A stretch of DNA of 5,753 nucleotides from Methylomarinum sp964474415 (GTDB lineage: Bacteria > Pseudomonadota > Gammaproteobacteria > Methylococcales > Methylomonadaceae): the NCBI GenBank assembly GCA_964474415.1, contig CAYYSO010000142.1:1-5753 (forward strand), read 5' to 3'. A program made the position numbers and the translations under genes. The notes under the pieces are model-generated. The model had not been told where the DNA came from and searched no databases. It worked only from the letters and a program-made list of their open reading frames with translations. Below, piece by piece: positions 1-5,076 of this stretch (within the stretch, counting starts at the first letter, position 1; every line of letters begins with the position of its first letter).

Positions 1-1
1 T

Positions 2-784
2 GATTTTGAACAGGTCAGTTATTACAAAAGCAAGGCGCTGATTTTTGATGAAGTCCTGAAATCATTAGATGAGCTATTGAGTGATCAAAAAATTAGTGAC
101 GAACAATTTAAAATATTAAAACATCACTTTCATCAACAATATGATGAAGTCAAAAAGGAATATAAAGAAAGGGTGGCTGATGACAGTGAATTAACCGAGA
201 ATTTGCTGCGAGTATTTGTTCTGGGTATGGAAAGAGCTGAGTTAAAGGAAATTTATCATCGCGGCGAGATCAACGAAAAAATATATAAAAAAATTCTTAA
301 TTTGCTGGATATTCAGATGGAGAGAGTTGAGAAAGGGCGTTCCCAACTGAAATCATTGGATGAAAAATTTCCGGTAGATGGTATTGAGCGTTTTATCAAT
401 GCTATTCGTTGCCTGTTATTTATGTCTTCTCCTCAGTTAAAGCCCCAGGAACTTTATATCTATTACCGTACTGAGTACAAGATGCTGGAAACAGTGGTCA
501 GCCAGCTGGAAGATTTGACAGCTACTGGTCTGACTGAGGTTTTCGATGACAAAAAAGCACTGCATAAAACAATTGAACTGTATCGGGCTCTGGCGACCAA
601 GACCAAAAATAATCTGGATAAAATGGTTGAGAATAATTATGAACTGCTGAATAATTTCAATATCATTTCCGGAGAAAAAACGCTTGCCGCAAAAGAACTG
701 GAAACTCTTGATTATCTGAACAAAAACGAAATTATCACCCCCAAGCTATATATCATGTTACAAAAAGAGTTGCGGGAGAAATGA
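2..784 (+). CDS. Probable C-terminal cytoplasmic tail of a CPA1/NhaP-type cation:proton antiporter (5' end outside window)
   Basis: The reading frame is open from the left edge to the TGA at 782-784 (260 codons visible), so the gene begins outside the window. The TTG at 77 has no good ribosome binding site and lies inside this open frame, so I do not take it as the start. The visible part is hydrophilic, strongly charged and almost certainly all-helical, with no membrane segment. The stretch around nt 230-330 (ERAELKEIYHRGEINEK, then KILNLLDIQMERVEKG) resembles the 'R-A-x-L-x-x-x-x-x-x-G-E-I-x-x-x-x-x-x-x-L-x-x-LD' helical hairpin in the cytoplasmic tails of bacterial CPA1 Na+(K+)/H+ antiporters. 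A weaker copy of the same pattern ends the protein (LNKNEIITPKLYIMLQKEL). The transport domain itself is not visible, so the assignment rests on this tail motif. Another membrane protein with a helical regulatory tail is possible. The next gene, hppA, follows on the same strand after 244 nt, so co-transcription is possible but not shown. Confidence 0.5.
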   Translation, partial: DFEQVSYYKSKALIFDEVLKSLDELLSDQKISDEQFKILKHHFHQQYDEVKKEYKERVADDSELTENLLRVFVLGMERAELKEIYHRGEINEKIYKKILNLLDIQMERVEKGRSQLKSLDEKFPVDGIERFINAIRCLLFMSSPQLKPQELYIYYRTEYKMLETVVSQLEDLTATGLTEVFDDKKALHKTIELYRALATKTKNNLDKMVENNYELLNNFNIISGEKTLAAKELETLDYLNKNEIITPKLYIMLQKELREK

Positions 785-810
785 TGGGCTCAAACAATGA
801 GTTTTCCCAT
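784..810 (+). terminator. Weak candidate terminator hairpin after the antiporter gene
   Basis: Starting at the last base of the stop codon, ATGGG (784-788) can pair with CCCAT (806-810), and inside it CTCA (789-792) pairs with TGAG (798-801) around an AACAA loop. The TTTT at 802-805 follows the inner stem, or forms a bulge in the longer pairing. The inner stem is only 4 bp and the T run is short, so this would be an inefficient terminator at best. Its position directly behind the stop codon is the main argument for it. Confidence 0.25.
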
Positions 811-999
811 ATGACACTTTTCTGGCATACATGCGATATGCGTTTGAATCAATTTACGTTGTACATTTTTTCATCGTTCTGAAACCTAATAATAATTTGA
901 ACCGTATATATACTCCGCGAAGTTACAGTTGAGGGCTTTATTGCGAGTTGATTTCTGTCGTGTGGAATATGGTTACCGGGAAGCTATTATAACAATTAC

Positions 1000-1017
1000 G
1001 TACATATTGAAATGTAC
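1000..1017 (+). promoter_or_regulatory. Stem-loop directly upstream of the hppA ribosome binding site
   Basis: GTACAT (1000-1005) and ATGTAC (1012-1017) form a perfect 6-bp inverted repeat around a 6-nt ATTGAA loop. The stem ends one base before the GGGAG ribosome binding site (1019-1023). It could affect ribosome access or serve as a small operator. The match itself is directly visible; any function is inferred. Confidence 0.3.
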
Positions 1018-1018
1018 C

Positions 1019-1023
1019 GGGAG
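1019..1023 (+). promoter_or_regulatory. Ribosome binding site of hppA
   Basis: GGGAG lies 5 nt before the ATG at 1029. It supports this ATG over the TTG immediately before it (1026), whose spacing to GGGAG would be only 2 nt. Confidence 0.6.
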
Positions 1024-1028
1024 ATTTG

Positions 1029-3056
1029 ATGGACATAGATGTTTTTAAAATCATGGCGCCTTATGTAGGCGGTTGTGGACTCGTTATCGCGTTTATTATT
1101 TATCGGCTGATTCTTGCTCATGATGCCGGGACAGATAAAATGCGCGCTATTGCTGACCTGATTCATGATGGTGCAATGGTTTTTCTAAAATCGGAATATA
1201 AGATTTTGTCGGTTTTTGTGTTATTGGTTGCTACGCTGATTTTTTTTGCAATTGGTCATGGAACGGCTTATGCGTTTCTGGGCGGAGCCGCATGTTCCAT
1301 GACGGCTGGTTTTTTTGGCATGAAAGCCGCTACCCGAACCAATGTCAGAACATCGGCCGCAGCTAATCAACAAGGCATGGGGGCGGCATTACTGATTGCT
1401 TTTAGGGGTGGATCAGTTATGGGGTTATCAGTGGCGTCACTGGGATTGGCCGGTGTTTCGATTGTTTTTGTGCTGATTGATCCCGGTAATGTTGCTGATT
1501 ATAAAATCCTGAGTGGATTTGCCATGGGGGCTTCTTCAATTGCGTTGTTTGCCCGTATTGGCGGTGGGATTTATACCAAAGCAGCTGATGTTGGCGCTGA
1601 TCTTGTCGGTAAGGTGGAAGCGGGGATACCTGAGGATGATCCCAGAAACCCGGCAACCATTGCCGATAATGTTGGTGATAATGTGGGCGATACGGCCGGC
1701 ATGGGGGCTGATATTTTTGAGTCGTATGTGGGGTCGGTAATTGCTACAGTTGCCATTGCTGCTACTTCGACAAATTTTGTCGATATTTCCACTATGCAAT
1801 CAAAAGCGTTGTTGCTACCTATTGCCTTAATTGTATTGGGACTCTTGGCTTCCGTAGTCGGTGTATTGTCCATGCAACTGTTAAAACACTTTCATCCGGC
1901 ACATGCGCTGGAAGCGGTAACTTGGATTGCAGCAATTTTGTTTCTGGGATTAGCCTATGCACTGATTCATCACCTTGGTATACAGTTTGATCTGGGAGAT
2001 AAGGTAACGGTGACAAATGGGCCATTTTATGCCGTACTCGGTGGTACAGTAGTCGGTATTTTTATTGGACAGGTCACTGATTATTACACCGCAAAAAAAC
2101 CCATTGAAAAAATTGCTGAAGCCTCCAGGTTTGGGCCGGCAACCAACATCATTGCCGGCTTGAGTATCGGTATGCGTTCAACGGTTTTACCTATATTAGG
2201 AATTTGTGCAGCTATTATGTTGGCCCATCACTTTGCCGGGTTATATGGTATCGGTATTGCTGCGGTGGGTATGCTGGCCACTACCGGGGTGACCATGTCG
2301 GTTGATGCCTACGGGCCTATTGCCGATAATGCAGGCGGTATCAGCGAAATGTCGGAACTTGGATCGGAAACGCGTCGTATTACCGATTCTCTCGATGCAA
2401 TCGGCAACACCACTGCCGCAGTAGGTAAAGGTTTTGCCATTGGTTCAGCCGCATTGACCGCATTGGCATTATTTTCTGCCTATTCAAGTGCGGCACAATT
2501 GGAGATGATTGATTTATTGAATCCTCTGGTTGTTATTGGTCTTTTTGTGGGCGGGACAGTACCTTTTCTGGTTGGAGCCTTGACTATGGATTCAGTAGGT
2601 AGAGCCGCTCAGGATATGGTAGAAGAAGTGCGCCGTCAGTTTCGTGAGATTCCAGGGTTGATGGAGGGGAAAGTGGAACCTGACTCCAATCGGTGTATTG
2701 AAATTTCCACCAAAGCTTCTTTGCGGGAAATGATTTTACCGGGCATAGTAACAATTTCTACCCCGGTTTTGGTTGGTTTTTTACTTAATAAGCAAGCGTT
2801 AGGCGGTCTGCTGGCAGGGTCTTTGGTTTCTGGGGTATTATTAGCCTTGTTTATGGCCAATGCCGGCGGCGCCTGGGATAACGCTAAAAAATTGATTGAA
2901 GGCGGCTCCTATGGGGGCAAAGGTAGCGATGTTCATAAAGCGGCTGTTTGCGGTGATACCGTAGGTGATCCGTTCAAAGATACTTCCGGGCCGATATTGA
3001 ATATCGTGGTTAAACTGATGTCAATTGTATCACTGGTCATAGCGCCTTTGCTTTAA
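1029..3056 (+). CDS. hppA: Membrane-bound ion-pumping pyrophosphatase, K+-dependent type, probably Na+-translocating
   Basis: This integral inner-membrane enzyme hydrolyses pyrophosphate to two phosphates and uses the energy to pump cations out of the cytoplasm. The 675 residues fit the family's usual length and are hydrophobic throughout, consistent with the usual 16 membrane helices. Family landmarks: DVGADLVGKVE at 187-197; the acidic Mg-PPi binding stretch EDDP..NPATIADNVGDNVGD at 202-221, continuing GMGADIFESY to 233; a second acidic site SVDAYGPIADNAGGISEM at 424-441; and CGDTVGDPFKDTSGP near the C terminus (641-655). GNTTAAVGKG at 459-468 has Ala463 where K+-independent enzymes have Lys, so the enzyme should need K+. 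The gate glutamate is Glu231 in DIFESY, as in the Na+-pumping Thermotoga enzyme, and Gly235 stands where plant-type H+ pumps carry their glutamate. Na+ or mixed Na+/H+ pumping is therefore more likely than pure H+ pumping, but this is inference. The ATG at 1029 is chosen because of GGGAG upstream. The gene is intact and converges on a small membrane-protein gene 3 nt beyond its stop. Confidence 0.95.
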   Translation: MDIDVFKIMAPYVGGCGLVIAFIIYRLILAHDAGTDKMRAIADLIHDGAMVFLKSEYKILSVFVLLVATLIFFAIGHGTAYAFLGGAACSMTAGFFGMKAATRTNVRTSAAANQQGMGAALLIAFRGGSVMGLSVASLGLAGVSIVFVLIDPGNVADYKILSGFAMGASSIALFARIGGGIYTKAADVGADLVGKVEAGIPEDDPRNPATIADNVGDNVGDTAGMGADIFESYVGSVIATVAIAATSTNFVDISTMQSKALLLPIALIVLGLLASVVGVLSMQLLKHFHPAHALEAVTWIAAILFLGLAYALIHHLGIQFDLGDKVTVTNGPFYAVLGGTVVGIFIGQVTDYYTAKKPIEKIAEASRFGPATNIIAGLSIGMRSTVLPILGICAAIMLAHHFAGLYGIGIAAVGMLATTGVTMSVDAYGPIADNAGGISEMSELGSETRRITDSLDAIGNTTAAVGKGFAIGSAALTALALFSAYSSAAQLEMIDLLNPLVVIGLFVGGTVPFLVGALTMDSVGRAAQDMVEEVRRQFREIPGLMEGKVEPDSNRCIEISTKASLREMILPGIVTISTPVLVGFLLNKQALGGLLAGSLVSGVLLALFMANAGGAWDNAKKLIEGGSYGGKGSDVHKAAVCGDTVGDPFKDTSGPILNIVVKLMSIVSLVIAPLL

Positions 3057-3059
3057 TCG

Positions 3060-3449
3060 TTATTTTAAATAGCCAATCTGAAGATAATGTTGTTTGGATG
3101 ATTCCCAGATTTTATAAGTCATTGTAAGTGTTGCGTAGAGTGATATTAAATCCAGGGGGAGGCCCAAACCTGCAAGATCAATTTCAAGAAAAAGCATAAT
3201 AACAACAGTCCAGATGGAATTATAGACCAGACTTGCTAACACTAATGCTACATAGATCAGATTGTAACTGACTAGTTCAGGGCTGTTTTTATATAAGTTA
3301 TAGCCTAAATGTATTATTACTACGCCTGCGATTGCGTCCAATACGGTGAATATAAAGGGACCATCTTCCCAGATTAAATATATTATCAAACTCCATAAAA
3401 CAGAGTACTCCATACCAAATATCAGGATAAATTTATTAAATTTTTTCAT
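3060..3449 (-). CDS. Small four-helix membrane protein of unknown function
   Basis: I do not recognise this 129-residue protein. It has four clear hydrophobic segments at about residues 7-27, 32-52, 61-87 and 93-114, a positively charged N terminus (MKKFNK) and a short polar C terminus (KIWESSKQHYLQIGYLK), so it should be an inner-membrane protein with both ends probably cytoplasmic. Aromatic residues sit at the helix ends, and Asp38 and Asp91 lie in or near membrane segments. No catalytic motif is visible. The start at 3449 is preceded by a purine-rich AAAGAGAA about 12 nt upstream, a modest ribosome binding site. The stop is 3 nt from the hppA stop on the opposite strand, so the transcripts of the two genes must overlap or end inside each other's coding sequence. 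The gene lies downstream of the HPP-CBS gene on the same strand, 195 nt away, with hairpins in between. It has the look of a real membrane protein and is not the shadow of another gene. Confidence 0.7.
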   Translation of the reverse strand: MKKFNKFILIFGMEYSVLWSLIIYLIWEDGPFIFTVLDAIAGVVIIHLGYNLYKNSPELVSYNLIYVALVLASLVYNSIWTVVIMLFLEIDLAGLGLPLDLISLYATLTMTYKIWESSKQHYLQIGYLK

Positions 3450-3544
3450 TTTTTTCTGATTCTCTTTCTATGAATTCTATTGTTCTTAACTACTCATTCT
3501 AATATAAACAGAACACGCGGGTATAATATTATCTGCTGTTTTTT

Positions 3545-3561
3545 AAGGGTATAAAACCCTT
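3545..3561. repeat. Small hairpin AAGGGT/ACCCTT
   Basis: AAGGGT (3545-3550) and ACCCTT (3556-3561) form a perfect 6-bp stem around a 5-nt ATAAA loop. A run of six T (3539-3544) precedes it on the plus strand, giving six A after it on the minus strand, so it lacks the U tract expected of a terminator for the minus-strand gene upstream. It abuts the larger inverted repeat at 3562-3594 without a gap. Confidence 0.55.
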
Positions 3562-3594
3562 CAAATATATGGGTGAGTCACCCATTGATATTTG
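3562..3594. repeat. Long bulged inverted repeat between two minus-strand genes
   Basis: The core is ATGGGTGA (3569-3576), one central G (3577) and TCACCCAT (3578-3585): 8 matched bases on each side. Outside the core, CAAATAT (3562-3568) pairs with ATATTTG (3588-3594) after an unpaired TG (3586-3587). In total 15 base pairs are possible, with one 2-nt bulge. It lies about 50 nt past the stop of the HPP-CBS gene, so in RNA from that gene it would be a strong 3' stem-loop. It could end, process or stabilise the transcript before the small membrane-protein gene. No T run follows on either strand, so a classical intrinsic terminator is doubtful. A protein-binding palindrome or a dispersed genomic repeat are alternatives. 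Confidence 0.6.
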
Positions 3595-3644
3595 GACATT
3601 CCACTTCCACAGCTATTGGCAAAATATAGCACAGTAGTTTGATT

Positions 3645-4814
3645 TTATTCGTGGGTATAGGTTGTTGCCAGAGTGGAATTATAGAGCGCTGCAATTAAAT
3701 TTGCCTGGTATACCATACCGACCAAACGGCATTGATCGTTGATAATGGGAATCTGGCGATGTCCTTGAAGAGACATGATTGGAATTAATTCTGCAATATG
3801 GGCTGTTTCGGGTAGCAAGATAATAGAAGTTGTCATAATTTGCCCGACTGATTCCGGTTTTCTGGATGTCACATCAGCTGTGCGACGAATAAAGTTGCGA
3901 AATTTATCCTGAAAATTTTCATAAACATTCAAGTCAATACATTTAAAAAAATCATGCCAGGTAATGATGCCAATGACGCGGTTGGCTCTGTCGATAACTG
4001 GCACCGCCTTCAGGTTTTTCCGATACATCATTTGCCAGGCCTCTTCAATTTCAGTTCCAAATTCAACCGTCATGACGTTCTTGCTCATGATATCGGCGCA
4101 AAGGATGTTGCCGCGAATACGCTTAAAGGTGTTTATTTCTGAATGCGTCAGGATCTGGCTTAAATCTTTAGGCGTCATATCGACAAAGAAATCCAGATCT
4201 TTTAATGCCAGATTAAGATCTTCTTCTGAAATACCAATTTTCAAGCTTGGTTTATTGGCGTTGTCATGTTGTTGTTCAGCTGTTTTTTTGATGGCTACAG
4301 GCGTTGGGTAATTGCGTTTCATCACCCAGCGATTAATAAATAGAGATAGAACCAGCATAAAAGCAACATTTATCGCAACCGGTTGAATCACAAAATCATA
4401 ACCTAATGAAGTGAGCGAATCACCGGCCATGATCGGTGCCAGACTGGTGGCAGCTGCCGGGGGGTGCAGGCAACGCAGCAACAACATAATCAGTACCGAT
4501 CCACCAACAGCAACAGCAGCGGCTGATGCTGTTTCATGAATATGCAACGCGCAAGTAATACCAACTACTGCCGAACATATTTGACCACCCGCAAATGGCC
4601 AGGGTTGGGCCAACGGGCTATTGGGAATAAAATACAGAATGATGGCTGATGCGCCCATTGAAGCGACAATCATAGGGTATTCCGGTCCAAGTGTTATAAT
4701 GCGAGTGACTAGCGCAATAAAAAAAATAGAACAAAAGCAGGCGATAAGCGAAAGAGTTTTGCTTTTAAAGCTTAAATTTACCGGGTCAATCGTTAAAAAA
4801 CGCAAAAAATACAT
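3645..4814 (-). CDS. HPP-family membrane protein fused to tandem CBS domains; possible nitrite/nitrate-related transporter
   Basis: The 389-residue protein has an N-terminal HPP-family membrane domain and a C-terminal regulatory half. Hydrophobic helices lie at about 21-40, 46-63, 74-92, 96-114 and 140-161. The name-giving HPP motif is at 117-119 within RCLHPPAAATSLAPI, preceded by the family's MGASAIILYF (53-62) and SPLAQPWPFAGGQ (66-78). A charged linker (170-235) leads into two CBS domains at about 238-292 and 322-380. CBS1 keeps the ribose-binding Thr/Asp pattern (GIITWHD, Thr285 and Asp288). CBS2 has Tyr369 and Asn372 instead (GMVYQAN) and may not bind nucleotide in the usual way. HPP proteins of cyanobacteria and chloroplasts are linked to nitrite transport, and CBS pairs usually sense adenine nucleotides. 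Divergent placement next to narK fits nitrite/nitrate movement, but the substrate here is inferred. The ATG at 4814 is the only early start before an in-frame stop at 4844-4842. It lacks a clear Shine-Dalgarno sequence. Confidence 0.85.
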   Translation of the reverse strand: MYFLRFLTIDPVNLSFKSKTLSLIACFCSIFFIALVTRIITLGPEYPMIVASMGASAIILYFIPNSPLAQPWPFAGGQICSAVVGITCALHIHETASAAAVAVGGSVLIMLLLRCLHPPAAATSLAPIMAGDSLTSLGYDFVIQPVAINVAFMLVLSLFINRWVMKRNYPTPVAIKKTAEQQHDNANKPSLKIGISEEDLNLALKDLDFFVDMTPKDLSQILTHSEINTFKRIRGNILCADIMSKNVMTVEFGTEIEEAWQMMYRKNLKAVPVIDRANRVIGIITWHDFFKCIDLNVYENFQDKFRNFIRRTADVTSRKPESVGQIMTTSIILLPETAHIAELIPIMSLQGHRQIPIINDQCRLVGMVYQANLIAALYNSTLATTYTHE

Positions 4815-4821
4815 AGGAAGC

Positions 4822-4833
4822 TTTAGATCTAAA
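4822..4833. repeat. 12-bp perfect palindrome just upstream of the HPP-CBS start codon
   Basis: TTTAGATCTAAA reads the same on both strands. It lies 8-19 nt before the HPP-CBS start codon, overlapping the place where a ribosome binding site is expected. Its TTAGATCT part recurs at 5021-5028, on the narK side of the same intergenic region. AGATCT also occurs in coding sequence nearby (for example 4195-4200), so chance is a real possibility. Confidence 0.3.
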
Positions 4834-4884
4834 AAATTATTTCAATTAAACAGGTATTTTGTTACGAGGCAAGTTTTTACTGAA

Positions 4885-4920
4885 GAAATAAAATTCCATA
4901 GTAATTAACTATGTTATTTC
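4885..4920. repeat. Inverted repeat in the divergent HPP-CBS/narK intergenic region, candidate operator
   Basis: CATAGT (4897-4902) and ACTATG (4908-4913) face each other around AATTA. A second pair, GAAATAA (4885-4891) and TTATTTC (4914-4920), encloses them, with an unpaired AATTC (4892-4896) on one side only. The inner pair has the 17-bp size of many dimeric regulator sites. It sits 83 nt from the HPP-CBS start and 163 nt from the narK start, a position that could control both. No known regulator consensus is recognised. Confidence 0.35.
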
Positions 4921-4952
4921 AATGTCTTATAACTTAAAAAGAAAAAGATTTT

Positions 4953-4958
4953 TATACT
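4953..4958 (+). promoter_or_regulatory. Possible -10 element upstream of narK
   Basis: TATACT matches five of six bases of the sigma-70 -10 hexamer. At the proper distance upstream only the poor TAACTT (4930-4935, 17-nt spacer) is found, so a promoter here would need an activator or be weak. It would leave an untranslated leader of more than 100 nt before the narK ATG. Confidence 0.2.
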
Positions 4959-4993
4959 GTAAAAGAGTAGAATTAAAGCGATTGAGACGAGGT

Positions 4994-5007
4994 CTGATTG
5001 CAATCCC
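4994..5007. promoter_or_regulatory. Weak FNR/DNR-like palindrome upstream of narK
   Basis: CTGAT-TGCA-ATCCC has the layout of the FNR-family site TTGAT-N4-ATCAA, with seven of ten consensus bases and a perfect 10-bp palindromic core GATTGCAATC (4996-5005). It is centred 76 nt before the narK start codon. Nitrate-transporter genes of the NarK type are commonly controlled by FNR-family proteins, so the setting is right, but the match is imperfect and no convincing -10 box lies at the classical distance. Confidence 0.25.
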
Positions 5008-5062
5008 TACAAGGTTGGTGTTAGATCTGTGTCGGATTAAGCTACTCTTTAACTACAACGAC

Positions 5063-5067
5063 AGGTG
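5063..5067 (+). promoter_or_regulatory. Ribosome binding site of narK
   Basis: AGGTG lies 9 nt before the ATG at 5077 and supports that start. The protein beginning there aligns from near its N terminus with the known NarK pattern. Confidence 0.55.
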
Positions 5068-5076
5068 AAATATACA

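Noticed and set aside
77..784. Separate 235-residue gene starting at TTG 77
   Set aside because: The frame is open back to base 2 with no stop and there is no good ribosome binding site before 77; it is better read as the end of a longer gene cut by the window edge.
904..913. GTATATATAC palindrome with TATACT as an hppA promoter
   Set aside because: No -35 box at an acceptable distance was found, and alternating TA tracts easily form such palindromes by chance.
1026..1028. TTG as the hppA start
   Set aside because: It lies only 2 nt from GGGAG, while the ATG directly after it has a better spacing of 5 nt.
1417..2025. Several open frames of 68-100 codons overlapping hppA on both strands
   Set aside because: They lie inside a strongly conserved pyrophosphatase gene and their translations show no family features, so they are shadows of it.
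2636..2860. 74-codon minus-strand frame inside hppA
   Set aside because: It overlaps the conserved C-terminal part of hppA and has no recognisable protein features.
3522..3527. Perfect TATAAT on the plus strand as a promoter
   Set aside because: No suitable -35 box lies upstream, and no plus-strand gene follows for about 1.5 kb; it is part of an A+T palindrome (ATAATATTAT).
3954..4311. Plus-strand frames of 62 and 115 codons opposite the HPP-CBS gene
   Set aside because: They are antisense to the CBS and linker coding region and have no independent protein features.
4621..4908. 95-codon plus-strand frame over the start of the HPP-CBS gene
   Set aside because: It is antisense to the first membrane helices of HPP-CBS and runs into the intergenic palindromes; no ribosome binding site or family match is visible.
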